Notes under the pieces: model-generated
What the model was told of the DNA's origin: nothing
The model's database searches: none
What the model saw: only the letters and a program-made list of their open reading frames with translations
Program-made: the position numbers and the translations under genes
In this document: positions 33,835 through 42,607 of the stretch, one piece after another
How the letters are laid out: each line of letters opens with the position of its first letter
How positions within the stretch are numbered: position 1 is the stretch's first letter
Assembly (NCBI GenBank): GCA_965243285.1
Contig: OZ251537.1
Location: 2,418,001 to 2,482,000, forward strand
Direction: 5' to 3'
DNA length: 64,000 nt
Source of the DNA: JAHRAW01 sp965243285
GTDB taxonomy: Bacteria; Pseudomonadota; Gammaproteobacteria; Arenicellales; Poriferihabitantaceae

Positions 33835-34857
33835 CGCGCGCTGGGCGCTGATGGCTTGGGATAATTCGGTCACCGCCATGGCGTAATTTATGCTGGGGTT
33901 GTAGCGGGCGATGGCGGCGAAATTTTTCAGGCCGATGAAAGGGCGCGCCCCCTCTAACTCTTGCAGTTGCAGCAACGCCACCTTGCCCTCGATGCCGCTG
34001 GCGTCGAAATCGACCCCGGCGGCGCTCAGTTGGGCCACGCTTAATGTCGGTTTGGCGCGTTTTTTCACCAATGCGGCGGCCGCTGGCGGCAGTTCGCCGT
34101 GTAGCTCGATGATGATGTCTTGCCCGGCGCTCCAGCCGTGTACTTGCAAATAGTTGCCCACCGAACCCACTGCATCGGCTATCTCGGCGACCAAATCACG
34201 CCGCCCGTTGGCATTGAAATCCACCGCATAGGCCGCAAAACTGCTGGGCATGAACTGCGGAATGCCCATGGCGCCGGCGTACGAGCCGAACACCGAGTCG
34301 GGGGCGATGCCCTCGGCGCGCGCGGTGTTCAAAAAGGCGCGCAACTCCTTGCCAAAAAACCCACTGCGGCGCGGATATTCGGCGGTCAAGGTGAGCAAGG
34401 CGTCCAGCGTGCGGATGTCACCTAAGCGCGTGCCGTAATGGGTTTCGATGCCGAGCAGGGCCACCACCACCGCCGGCGGCACGCCGAATGCGGCTTGCGC
34501 GCGCAGCAGCAGCGCCTCGTGCGCATCCCAAAACATCACCCCTTGGCTTACGCGTTGTTGGTTGATGAATAAATCGCGGTAGCGAGGCCACGGCAGGGCT
34601 TCGCTGGGGTGGCTGATGGAGCGCAGCACCGACTGCGAGATGACGGCGCCGGCTAACACCGCTTCTAAATCGGCGCGCGGATACTGGTCTTCGCCCACCA
34701 TGGTATCGACCAACGCCACCAGCGCCGGGTAGCGGGTGAAATCCACCGCTTGGGCGACGCTGAGACTCAGCCCAAAAATCAAACTGCCGAGCAGCGCCGG
34801 TTTGATGCGCGAGTGCGTGATGCAAGCCGCCGCGAGCGGGTGATTGGCGTGATTCAT
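33829..34857 (-). CDS. mltB: membrane-bound lytic murein transglycosylase B
   Basis: Periplasmic murein hydrolase of 342 residues. A signal sequence follows the start (KPALLGSLIFGLSLSVAQA). The catalytic Glu lies in LLGIETHYGTRLG (near 128), with FGSYAGAMGIPQFMPSSF and the DFNANGRRDLV segment further on, both typical of MltB. The start at 34857 overlaps the rodA stop as ATGA, a tightly coupled junction. A lipobox is not obvious, so it may be soluble in the periplasm. The 3' end lies in the first unit of the 90-base repeat array. Confidence 0.92.
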   Translation of the reverse strand: MNHANHPLAAACITHSRIKPALLGSLIFGLSLSVAQAVDFTRYPALVALVDTMVGEDQYPRADLEAVLAGAVISQSVLRSISHPSEALPWPRYRDLFINQQRVSQGVMFWDAHEALLLRAQAAFGVPPAVVVALLGIETHYGTRLGDIRTLDALLTLTAEYPRRSGFFGKELRAFLNTARAEGIAPDSVFGSYAGAMGIPQFMPSSFAAYAVDFNANGRRDLVAEIADAVGSVGNYLQVHGWSAGQDIIIELHGELPPAAAALVKKRAKPTLSVAQLSAAGVDFDASGIEGKVALLQLQELEGARPFIGLKNFAAIARYNPSINYAMAVTELSQAISAQRAR

Positions 34858-35951
34858 AGTGGTTGTTTGAGCGACAACATGGTTTTTTGGCGGCGGATGC
34901 CCATGAGGATACCGAACATGATCATCAAGGTGGCCATGGAGGTGCCGCCGTAACTGACCAGCGGCAGCGGCGCCCCGACCACCGGCAAAATGCCGATAGT
35001 CATGCCCATATTGACGAACACATGGAAGAAAAAGGCGATGGACAAGCACGCCCCGAGCAAGCGTGAGTAGGTGTCATGGGCATGAAATGAAATCAACAAG
35101 CCGCGCCCGCCCAAAAATAGGTAGATGCCTAACATCAGCACGGCGCCGATAAAGCCGAACTCTTCGGCATATACCGCGAAAATGAAATCGGTGCCGCGCT
35201 CGGGGATGAATTCGAGGCGCGATTGGGTGCCGGCCAGCCAACCCTTGCCTTTTAGCCCGCCGGCGCCGACGGCTATCATGGACTGAATGGTGTGATAACC
35301 GGCGCCTAATGGGTCTGCCGACGGGTCGAATAGGGTCAAAATACGCCGCCGCTGGTAGTCGTGCAAAATCAGCGTCCATAGCACTGGGGTCACCGCGCCG
35401 GCCACCGCCAGCACCGCGAGAATCCATTTCCAGCGAATGCCGGCGAGAAAAATGACCATGATGCCGCTGGCGGCGATGAGCAAGGCGGTGCCTAAATCCG
35501 GCTGCGCCATCACCAGCATCACCGGCAACAGCACCGCCAGCGTGGCCAACGCCGTCATCAGCAAGGACGGCGGCAACGGGCGTCGGCTGAGCAGCCACGC
35601 CACCATCATCGGCGCCGCGATTTTCATGATTTCGGCCGGCTGAAAGCGCACTAAGCCGAGATCGAGCCACCGCTGGGCGCCTTTGCCGGTGATGCCCACC
35701 GCCAGCACCGCCAGCAACAACAGCAAGCCCAAGCCATATAAATACGGCGACCACCGCGCCAGCGCGGCCGGCGAAATGCGCGCCACCAGCAGCATCAGCG
35801 CAAACGCGACCGTGATGCGCAGCCCTTGCTTTACCAGCAGCCCGACATCTTCGCCGCCAGCACTGTACAACGCCACCATACTGAGCGCGCACAGCATGCT
35901 CAAGCCGCTCAGCAACGGTAAATCCACCAACGGGGCTGAATATTGGCGCAT
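34854..35951 (-). CDS. rodA: peptidoglycan glycosyltransferase RodA
   Basis: Elongasome SEDS-family polymerase in the inner membrane, partner of PBP2. It has 365 residues and about 10 transmembrane segments. Conserved stretches are GAQRWLDLGLVRFQPAEIMKI (about 95-115), MAQPDLGTALL, RGTDFIFAVYAEEFGFIG and VVGAPLPLVSYGGTSM. The start (MRQYSAPLVDLPLL) at 35951 agrees with the family. It is followed directly by mltB. A 220-base tandem duplication lies at its 5' end, creating a second truncated copy of the first 32 codons upstream. Confidence 0.94.
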   Translation of the reverse strand: MRQYSAPLVDLPLLSGLSMLCALSMVALYSAGGEDVGLLVKQGLRITVAFALMLLVARISPAALARWSPYLYGLGLLLLLAVLAVGITGKGAQRWLDLGLVRFQPAEIMKIAAPMMVAWLLSRRPLPPSLLMTALATLAVLLPVMLVMAQPDLGTALLIAASGIMVIFLAGIRWKWILAVLAVAGAVTPVLWTLILHDYQRRRILTLFDPSADPLGAGYHTIQSMIAVGAGGLKGKGWLAGTQSRLEFIPERGTDFIFAVYAEEFGFIGAVLMLGIYLFLGGRGLLISFHAHDTYSRLLGACLSIAFFFHVFVNMGMTIGILPVVGAPLPLVSYGGTSMATLMIMFGILMGIRRQKTMLSLKQPL

Positions 35952-36295
35952 GGTCGGCTGGCTACGGATGCCGGGCGGTGAAAGGCGCGACCGCCGCATC
36001 CACCGGCGCGCGGAAATAATGCGGATTCGCCCGCCGTGGGGCGTTTTTGGGTCGATGCATGGGGCCTTTCGCCGCGCCAGCACTGTACAACGCCACCATA
36101 CTGAGCGCGCACAGCATGCTCAAGCCGCTCAGCAACGGTAAATCCACCAACGGGGCTGAATATTGGCGCATGGTCGGCTGGCTACGGATGCCGGGCGATG
36201 AAAGGCGCGACCGCCGCATCCACCGGGGCGCGGAAATAATGCGGATTCGCCCGCCGCGGGGCGTTTTTGGGTCGATGCATGGGGCCTTTCGCCGC
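35856..36295. repeat. 220-bp tandem duplication of the rodA 5' end
   Basis: Two copies (about 35856-36075 and 36076-36295) differ at only a few positions. Each holds the rodA start codon with about 32 codons and about 125 bases of upstream sequence. The copy nearest rodA is the functional one. A third, strongly diverged copy may lie at about 36340-36420, where the minus strand still reads REYSA near the position of RQYSA. The duplication separates rodA from mrdA by 463 bases, where close spacing is normal. Confidence 0.9.
35962..36171 (-). pseudogene. truncated rodA leader ORF from duplication
   Basis: Starts at the duplicated rodA ATG (36171) with the same first residues (MRQYSAPLVDLPLLSGLS), then leaves the rodA frame after the first membrane segment (ALYSAG) and ends at 35962. 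It is 69 residues long and ends 10 bases before the functional rodA start. If translated it would place ribosomes close to the rodA start, so it may act as a leader peptide. No independent function is suggested. Confidence 0.6.
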
Positions 36296-36414
36296 TATCG
36301 ATATTGATTTTGATCTTGACCTTGCCCACGCCGACCGGGGTACGCCGGTCAGCGACCGCAGATGCACCGAGCAGGCTGAATATTCGCGCCTAACCGGGCG
36401 GCTAGCCGACCGCA

Positions 36415-38325
36415 TCACTGCGCCGCCACCGATGGCGAGAACATGCCGAGGCGCTCGATTAGGTAATAATCGATCAACTGGCGCGCTATGGGGGCGGCCA
36501 CGGCACTGCCGCTGCCGGCGTGTTCGACCACCACGGCGATGGCGATTTTCGGCTCGTCGATGGGGGCGAAGGCGATGAATAAGGAATGGTCGCGGAATTT
36601 TTTCTCCACTGTTTCAGCGTCGTATTCCTCGTTTTGGGCGATACTTTTGACTTGCGCGGTGCCGGTTTTGCCGGCGATTTCATAGCGCAGACCGCGACCG
36701 ATGCCGCGCCCGGTGCCTTTTTTGCCGTGCACCACGCTGCGCATGCTGTTGATGACATAGTCGTATGGGTCGCCGTAGGCATAGCCGAAATCAGCGCCGT
36801 TGGGTAGTTTTTCCGGGCTGGCGATGTTCGGCGGCAGGCGGTTTTTCACTTGGGTGCGCGGGTTTTCCACCGCCGCCAATAAGCGCGGCCTCACCCGCTG
36901 GCCGCGATTCGCCAGCCTGGCGGCGGCCACCGCCAGTTGCAGCGGCGTCACCAGCATATAGCCTTGCCCGATGCCGGTGATGACGGTCTCGCCGGGATAC
37001 CACGCCTCGCCCTTGGTGCGCCATTTATGCGCCGGCGACGGCATCAAGCCGCTCGGCTCGTCGGCCAAATCCAAACCGGTGCGCTGGCCGAACCCTAAGC
37101 GCGTCATGCCGGCGTGCATGGCATCGATGCCTAATTCATCGGCCAAACGATAGAAATACACATCGCAAGATTGCGCGATGCCGTCATGCGCGTCGACTGG
37201 ACCGTGACCGCCCTTTTTCCAGTCGCGATAACGATGCGAACGATTCGGCAGACTAAACCAGCCGCGGCAGGCGCGGCGTTTGTCCGGGTCCAGTTTATTT
37301 TCCAGCCCCACCAACAGCATGAATCCCTTGATGGTCGAACCCGGCGCATAGCGCCCAAATAGCGCCCGATTCAGCAGCGGACGCGCCTCGGCATTGCGCA
37401 GCGCCGCATAGGCCGACCGGCTGATGCCGTTTACAAACGGATTGGGGTCGAAACTCGGCGCGCTGGCGAACGCCAACACTTCGCCGCTGGCCGGCTCGAT
37501 GGCGACGATGGCGCCCTCATAGCCATCCAAGGCGGCCAAACTTTTGCGCTGCAACTCGATGTCGAGGCCGAGATAGGTGGTGCGTCCGGCCGCCGGCGGG
37601 GTTTTCTCTAAGGTGCGCACGGCGCGGCCATGGGCCGTGGTCTCCACCTGCTGAGTACCGCTTTCGCCGCGCAAAATAGATTCGTAATAGGCCTCGATGC
37701 CGCTGCGGCCGATATATTCCAAGCCGCGATAGTCCTGTGGCTGAATTTTTTCGAGGTCTTTGGGGTTGATGCGGTCCACATAGCCCACCGCATGGGCGGT
37801 CAATGCGCCGTACGGGTAGCGGCGCTGCAGGCGGCCGCGCAACTCGATGCCTAAGTGGCGGTGCGAGTTGAGCGCCACCCGCGCCGCCTCGGCTTGGCTG
37901 AGATTGGCGCGCAAGGTTTGCCATTCGAACGCCGGGCGGCGTTTCAGCAACTCGCGGAATCGGTCCAAATCCTCGGCCGTCACTTCCACCAATTGGCCGA
38001 GTTCATCCAACAAGGCATCCATGTCGCGCACTTTCGACGGCAGAATTTCCAGATTATGGGCACTGAAATTATCGGCCAAAGTCGCGCCGTTGCGGTCGCG
38101 AATAAGGCCGCGCACCGGCGCCAATCGCGTCAGAAAAATACGGTTGTTTTGCGCCATGGTGGCGAAATGCCGATGCTGCCCGACCTGCAAATACGCCAAC
38201 CGCCCCAGCAACACCGAGCCTAACACCACCATCAGCCCAAACACCGTGACCATGCGGCGGCGCACGATGCGGCTTTCTGGCTGCTGGCTACTGCCGGCCG
38301 GCGGTCGGCGCAACAATCCGCTCAT
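36415..38325 (-). CDS. mrdA: penicillin-binding protein 2 (transpeptidase of the elongasome)
   Basis: Inner-membrane class B PBP of 636 residues, DD-transpeptidase for side-wall synthesis with RodA. A single membrane anchor is at about 27-47. The dimerisation domain contains RLAPVRGLIRDRNG. Active-site motifs are APGSTIKGF (Ser near 329), SCD in IAQSCDVYFY (near 383), and KTG in IAGKTGTAQV (near 548). Length and order match MrdA of Gammaproteobacteria. It is preceded by mreD with a 73-base gap containing the inverted repeat GAGTCAT/ATGACTC (38351-38368). Confidence 0.95.
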   Translation of the reverse strand: MSGLLRRPPAGSSQQPESRIVRRRMVTVFGLMVVLGSVLLGRLAYLQVGQHRHFATMAQNNRIFLTRLAPVRGLIRDRNGATLADNFSAHNLEILPSKVRDMDALLDELGQLVEVTAEDLDRFRELLKRRPAFEWQTLRANLSQAEAARVALNSHRHLGIELRGRLQRRYPYGALTAHAVGYVDRINPKDLEKIQPQDYRGLEYIGRSGIEAYYESILRGESGTQQVETTAHGRAVRTLEKTPPAAGRTTYLGLDIELQRKSLAALDGYEGAIVAIEPASGEVLAFASAPSFDPNPFVNGISRSAYAALRNAEARPLLNRALFGRYAPGSTIKGFMLLVGLENKLDPDKRRACRGWFSLPNRSHRYRDWKKGGHGPVDAHDGIAQSCDVYFYRLADELGIDAMHAGMTRLGFGQRTGLDLADEPSGLMPSPAHKWRTKGEAWYPGETVITGIGQGYMLVTPLQLAVAAARLANRGQRVRPRLLAAVENPRTQVKNRLPPNIASPEKLPNGADFGYAYGDPYDYVINSMRSVVHGKKGTGRGIGRGLRYEIAGKTGTAQVKSIAQNEEYDAETVEKKFRDHSLFIAFAPIDEPKIAIAVVVEHAGSGSAVAAPIARQLIDYYLIERLGMFSPSVAAQ

Positions 38326-38350
38326 CCGATGATGTGGCCGTGACGCCGGC

Positions 38351-38368
38351 GAGTCATGTTAATGACTC
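38351..38368. repeat. short inverted repeat around CATGTTAATG
   Basis: GAGTCAT (38351-38357) pairs with ATGACTC (38362-38368) across a 4-base loop, in the mreD-mrdA gap. The enclosed CATGTTAATG resembles the ACATGTTAAT motif near 13005, 23330 and 38955. The function is unknown, and no U-run follows on the minus strand. Confidence 0.5.
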
Positions 38369-38398
38369 CGCTCAAGGACGCTGCGCCGGCGCCGCGCT

Positions 38399-38896
38399 TC
38401 AAGGCCCCACCTTGCGCAACAGTACTTGCGCCGCCGGCCATAGCAAGGCCGTGGTCACCGCCGCCTGCCAATAGGCCAGGCGCACTTCCACGCCGGAGGT
38501 CAAGTAGTGAATCCACACCACGATAGTCACATCGATGGCGGCCAGTATCAGCACCATGGCGCATTGCTGGCGCAGCGTGTGCAAGCGCAACCGCGGGTAG
38601 GCGCTGACCACGATGAAGGCGATGGCGGCTTTGCCGAGGGCGTGCTGGCCAAACAACGTGTAGTGCATCACATCGATCAGCAACCCCATCACCCAGCCAT
38701 AGCCGATGCCGACCCGCCGCGGCGCCGTCATGCACCAATAAAACAACGCCAGCGTCACCCAATCGGGGCGCGCAAATTGCATCCACTGCGGCACCGGCAC
38801 GATGGTGAGCAACAGCGCCACGGCAAAGGTGGCGGGAATGAGCAGCCGGCTGCGCGGTTCGGCTAACCGGGGGCGCATGCTCGCTAATTCACGCAT
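38399..38896 (-). CDS. mreD: rod shape-determining protein MreD
   Basis: Small inner-membrane protein of 165 residues with about five hydrophobic segments (ATFAVALLLTIVPVP, WVTLALFYWCM, GWVMGLLIDVMHYTLFG, AMVLILAAIDVTIVVWI, AAVTTALLWPAAQVLL). The motif RPDWVTLALFYW followed by GWVMGLLIDV is typical of MreD. It lies between mreC and mrdA in the standard order. The 140-base gap to mreC holds an ACATGTTAAT copy (near 38957) and a GGGTGATGG repeat. Confidence 0.92.
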   Translation of the reverse strand: MRELASMRPRLAEPRSRLLIPATFAVALLLTIVPVPQWMQFARPDWVTLALFYWCMTAPRRVGIGYGWVMGLLIDVMHYTLFGQHALGKAAIAFIVVSAYPRLRLHTLRQQCAMVLILAAIDVTIVVWIHYLTSGVEVRLAYWQAAVTTALLWPAAQVLLRKVGP

Positions 38897-39036
38897 GGGT
38901 TATAGGGCGATTTATGGTCTCGAGGTGATTGCGCATGTTTACCGCTGGGTGGTTGAACATGTTAATGACACATATATACAGCGCATGTCGATGGGTGATG
39001 GGTTATCGGGTGATGGGGTGATGGCTATGCCCGGCC

Positions 39037-39870
39037 TCATGGCGCCAGCGGCGGCGCGTCCGGCTGGCCGCTCCACAGCAGCAGCGTCTCGGCGGTGGAG
39101 CCGATGTTGACGAACGAAGTGGCGTTCACGGTCAAAAACGCCTCGTCGGCATCGGTGATGATCTCCCGCACTTGCGCCACCTTGTAGCCCACCGGAAAGC
39201 GCCCGCCGAGCCCGGAAGTCACCAAAATATCACCGTGGCGAATGTCGGTCTGGCCGGGCAAAAACGGCACCGCCACGCGGTTCGCACCGCCACGCCCTTG
39301 GGCGATGGCGCGCACGCCGTTGCGCTGAATCTGCACCGGAATGCTGTGCTTGGGGTGGGTGAGCAAGGTGACCACGCAATGGTTTACGCCCAGACCCGAC
39401 ACCTGCCCGAGCACGCCCTGGGAGGTGACCACCGGCTGCCCCAAATAGACGCCGGATTCGACGCCGCGATTCAACGCCACCCGCTGCGTGAACGGGTCCA
39501 GCCCGATGTCGATGATGTCGGCGAGCAGGCTTTCGGGGTCGGCACGACCGCGCCTCGATAGCAATTCGGCCAGACGCTGGTTGTCCGCCTTCAGCGCATC
39601 GATGCGCTGTAGCTGAGTGAGCATCTTGGAATGCGTGTTTTGCAGCGCTTGGTATTTTCGATGCAGGCTGTCATCCGGGTAGTAGGCGGCGATGAGGCTG
39701 CTGATGGCGGCCGGCGCAGAAAACAAAAATTGGAACGGCACATTGATGACCGAACCGGCCACCCGCATGGGCGCCAGCAGTTGGCTGCGATGGTCGACTA
39801 TCATCAACGCGGCCGAAAAAACCAACAAAAAAAGAAAACGATAACTGGAGGTGACGCGACGGAAATTCAT
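39037..39870 (-). CDS. mreC: rod shape-determining protein MreC
   Basis: Elongasome scaffold of 277 residues, anchored in the inner membrane by residues 9-28 (YRFLFLLVFSAALMIVD) with the bulk in the periplasm. A coiled coil spans about 60-100 (RKYQALQNTHSKMLTQLQRI). The beta-barrel domain contains RVALNRGVESGVYLGQPVV and GQVSGLGVNHCVVTLLTHPK. The start at 39870 (MNFRRVTSSYRFLF) follows the family; the frame extends upstream only through low-complexity sequence of the inserted element. It should be cotranscribed with mreB, but a mobile element separates them. Confidence 0.93.
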   Translation of the reverse strand: MNFRRVTSSYRFLFLLVFSAALMIVDHRSQLLAPMRVAGSVINVPFQFLFSAPAAISSLIAAYYPDDSLHRKYQALQNTHSKMLTQLQRIDALKADNQRLAELLSRRGRADPESLLADIIDIGLDPFTQRVALNRGVESGVYLGQPVVTSQGVLGQVSGLGVNHCVVTLLTHPKHSIPVQIQRNGVRAIAQGRGGANRVAVPFLPGQTDIRHGDILVTSGLGGRFPVGYKVAQVREIITDADEAFLTVNATSFVNIGSTAETLLLWSGQPDAPPLAP

Positions 39871-39900
39871 GGCGGGCGGCCCGGTAGCCAACATTAATTT

Positions 39901-40763
39901 AGGATTTATATATCTAAATCTGCACGGTGGATTTGCTGTTGGCTTTTGATGTTGATTTTGATGTTGATTTTGATTTTGGCTGTTGCTGTTGGCTTTTGAT
40001 GTTAATTTTGCTGTTGCTGTTGCTGTTGGCTTTTGATGTTGATGTTGATGTTGGCTGTTGCTTTTGATGTTAAGGCTTTGCTCCACCCTATCTTTTTAGG
40101 GGGGAGCCAAAACTGGCGGCTTCATCGCCAGTTTTGGTGAGGGGTGCTTTTGACTTTGCTTTTGACTTTGCTTTTGACTTTGCTTTTGATTTTCGCTTTT
40201 GATGTTGCTGTTGGCTTTTGGCTTTTGGCTTTGGCTTTGGCTTTGGCTTTACTCCACCTTAGCTTTTTCTGGGGGGAGTCAAATCAGGCGGCTTTATCGC
40301 CTGATTTGGTGGGGGGCTGTCGATGTTGGTCTTTTTGCTTTTGGCTTTAAATCTTCAACCCATTAGCCCAAATGAGGGAGAAAGTAAAAACCAACAGCCA
40401 AGTCAAAAGCCAAGTCAAAAGCGAAAAGCAACAGTCCCCCCACCAAATCAGCCCGAGCCTATCGGCTCGGACAGATTTGACCCCCCCCAGATGAAGCGGG
40501 GGGGGAGTAAAACGTTAAAAGCCAAAAGCCAAAAGCCAAAAGCCAAAGCCAAAAGCCAAAAGCCAAAAGCCAAAAGCCAAATCAAAAGCGCCCCCCCCAC
40601 CAAAACTGGCGATGAAGCCGCCAGTTTTGACTCCCCCGCATTAAAGCCGGGGGAGTAAAGCGTTAAAAGCAAAATCAAAAGCAAAAATCAAACACAGCTC
40701 CCGTAAATCAGCCACTGACCTCAAAAACGCCAATCAAATTGCAGATTTAGGGCTATAAATCCC
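39901..40763. mobile_element. 863-bp non-autonomous hairpin element with TIRs and 8-bp target duplication
   Basis: The most complete copy of the family. Left end AGGATTTATATATCTAAATC (39901-39920), right end the complement GGGATTTATAGCCCTAAATC (40744-40763), and direct repeat ATTAATTT on both sides (39893-39900 and 40764-40771). Inside, four hairpin cores are arranged symmetrically. Two are plus-oriented: CCAAAACTGGC/GCCAGTTTTGG at 40107-40137 and CAAATCAGGCG/CGCCTGATTTG at 40280-40308. A centre (TTTAAATCTTCAACCCATTA, near 40346) follows. Two are minus-oriented: the CCGAGCC/GGCTCGG stem at 40444-40479 and CAAAACTGGC/GCCAGTTTTG at 40601-40629. Plus-side spacers are T-rich (TTTTGGC, TTGATG); minus-side spacers are their complement. 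No protein-coding gene is present. It sits inside the mreB-mreC operon. Confidence 0.9.
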
Positions 40764-40857
40764 ATTAATTTGCCTGCTTTAAGGCCGGCATTGATTTTAT
40801 GGATGGCGCCGCCGCCATAAAATGGCCGGCAATGGCGATGGTGGCGATGGCGATCAA

Positions 40858-41901
40858 CTAACTTTCATACACAAAAACCGCACCCAGCGCATCCATTTCC
40901 TCGAGGGCGATGCCGCAGCCGCGCACCACGCAAGTCATCGGATCATCGGCCACCACCACCGGCAGGCCGGTGTCCTCCATCAAGCGGCGGTCCATATCGC
41001 GCAGCAAGGCGCCGCCGCCGGCGATCACCAAGCCTTTATCGCCGATATCGGCGCTCAATTCGGGCGGGGTTTTCTCCAGCACGCGACGCACCGCGCGCAC
41101 GATTTCCTCGATGGCATCTTTGATGGCATCGTGGATTTCTTCGCTGGTGACCACCAAACTTCGCGATAATCCTTCCGAAATATCGCGCCCCTTGATTTCC
41201 ATTTCCATATGCTCGGACTCCGACCACGCCGTGGCGATGGTTTGCTTGACGCGTTCGGCGGTGGCCTCGCCGATGAGCACGCTGTGGCGGTGCCGAATGT
41301 AATCGATGATGGCTTCGTCGAATTTATCGCCGGCGACGCGCAAGGAAGTGGACTGCACCATGCCGCCGAGGGATAACACCCCGACTTCGGTGGTGCCGCC
41401 GCCAATATCCACCACCATGGAGCCCACTGGCTCGGCTACCGGCAAATGCGCGCCGATGGCCACCGCCATGGGTTCTTCGATCAAAAAAACCTCGCGCGCG
41501 CCGGCGCTGATGGCGGATTCTTGAATCGCCCGGCGCTCGACTTGCGTCGAGCCGCAGGGCACGCAGATGATGATTCTCGGGCTGGCGAAAAAACTGTTTT
41601 CTTGCGCCTTGCCGATAAAATGCTGCAGCATGCTCTCGGTGATGTTGAAGTCGGCGATGACGCCGTCTTTCATCGGGCGAATGGCGCGCACCGAATCCGG
41701 CGTGCGCCCGAGCATGCGCTTGGCATCATGCCCGACCGCGAGCACCGTGCGCCCGCCTCGGCCATAAGCGCCACTCTTGATGGCGACCACCGACGGCTCG
41801 TTTAAGATGATGCCTTTGGTCTTAGCGTAAATAAGTGTGTTGGCGGTGCCCAAATCGATGGCGAGGTCGTTCGAGAAGAAGCCGAGCAGGCGTTTTAGCA
41901 T
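40858..41901 (-). CDS. mreB: actin-like cell-shape protein MreB
   Basis: Bacterial actin of 347 residues that organises the elongasome. Nucleotide-binding motifs are visible: DLAIDLGTANTLIY (12-25), the phosphate 2 loop VVDIGGGTTEVGVLSLGG (about 167-184), and GLVIAGGGALLRDMD (about 292-306). An amphipathic N-terminus (MLKRLLGFF) mediates membrane contact. It is divergent from gatC across a 334-base gap. Downstream mreC is normally close; here 863 bases of mobile element intervene. Confidence 0.96.
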   Translation of the reverse strand: MLKRLLGFFSNDLAIDLGTANTLIYAKTKGIILNEPSVVAIKSGAYGRGGRTVLAVGHDAKRMLGRTPDSVRAIRPMKDGVIADFNITESMLQHFIGKAQENSFFASPRIIICVPCGSTQVERRAIQESAISAGAREVFLIEEPMAVAIGAHLPVAEPVGSMVVDIGGGTTEVGVLSLGGMVQSTSLRVAGDKFDEAIIDYIRHRHSVLIGEATAERVKQTIATAWSESEHMEMEIKGRDISEGLSRSLVVTSEEIHDAIKDAIEEIVRAVRRVLEKTPPELSADIGDKGLVIAGGGALLRDMDRRLMEDTGLPVVVADDPMTCVVRGCGIALEEMDALGAVFVYES

Positions 41902-42235
41902 CGTTATTTTTTATCAGGGAGGGTAAAAAAGACGGCCGTCCAGCCGCCAACACTTTCGGCCGAATTATAACAATGATAACAACGCTATTCAATTGCCGAT
42001 TGCTGTGGTAAATTTATGTCGAGGCGAGCGCGGCATCGGCTAGCGGTGGACAATTATCAGCGCGCTGCCATGGCGAATTTGATGGCGAATTTCGATGCAA
42101 TCACGCTTGATGTTAAATCGCGCCGATAAGTTGAACCGCTAAACCGCGCCGAGCCGCGCTCTATCTGCAGCCTTCGATTGCCCCTCGATTGCCCCTCGAT
42201 TGCCCCTCGATTCCTCAACCCGCCCGCCCGCCGCT
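41902..42235. promoter_or_regulatory. divergent mreB / gatC control region
   Basis: No gene is seen. Promoters for both operons must lie here, but no convincing -35/-10 pairs were identified. Directly before gatC (about 42172-42213) there are four copies of an 11-base unit, CCCCTCGATTG, another simple-sequence tract placed in a leader region. Confidence 0.5.
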
Positions 42236-42523
42236 ATGTCGATCACTCGCCAGCAGGTCGCCCATATCGCCCGCCTTTCCCGCCTCAAAGTGGAGGCCGA
42301 GCAAGCCGAGTTTTACGCCGGCCAGCTATCGCGAATCATGGAATTGGTCGAGCAAATGAACCGCTTCGACACCGCCGGCGTGCAGCCGATGTCGCACCCG
42401 CAAAGCGAGGCCCTGCGGTTGCGCGATGACCGCGTCGCCGCCGCCTGCCACCGCCAGCAATACCAGCGCCTGGCCGCGGCGTCGGCGCGCGGGTTGTATT
42501 TAACGCCCAAGGTCATCGACTAA
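42236..42523 (+). CDS. gatC: Asp-tRNA(Asn)/Glu-tRNA(Gln) amidotransferase subunit C
   Basis: Small stabilising subunit of the GatCAB complex, 95 residues. It begins MSITRQQVAHIARLSRLKVE and carries the typical QLSRIMELVEQMNRFDTAGVQPM segment and the LRDD motif. ATG 42236 is chosen over a longer frame that starts in repeat sequence. It is followed after 84 bases by gatA. The complex amidates misacylated Glu-tRNA(Gln) or Asp-tRNA(Asn). Confidence 0.93.
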   Translation: MSITRQQVAHIARLSRLKVEAEQAEFYAGQLSRIMELVEQMNRFDTAGVQPMSHPQSEALRLRDDRVAAACHRQQYQRLAAASARGLYLTPKVID

Positions 42524-42607
42524 TCGCGCGCCGCTGCGACAGTCGTCGCCTGGTAAGCGACGGCGATGCCGGCCGGCGCCGCGCCACCAAGTTGATCTGA
42601 GCTGAGC

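Noticed and set aside
33138..33864. Long plus-strand ORFs (200-237 codons) over the 90-bp array
   Set aside because: The repeat unit has no stops in several frames, so the ORFs are artefacts of a period divisible by three; no ribosome-binding site or domain.
39871..40086. N-terminal extension of MreC
   Set aside because: The extra 72 codons translate the A-rich tract of the mobile element and give Gln/Asn/Lys runs; the family N-terminus begins at 39870.
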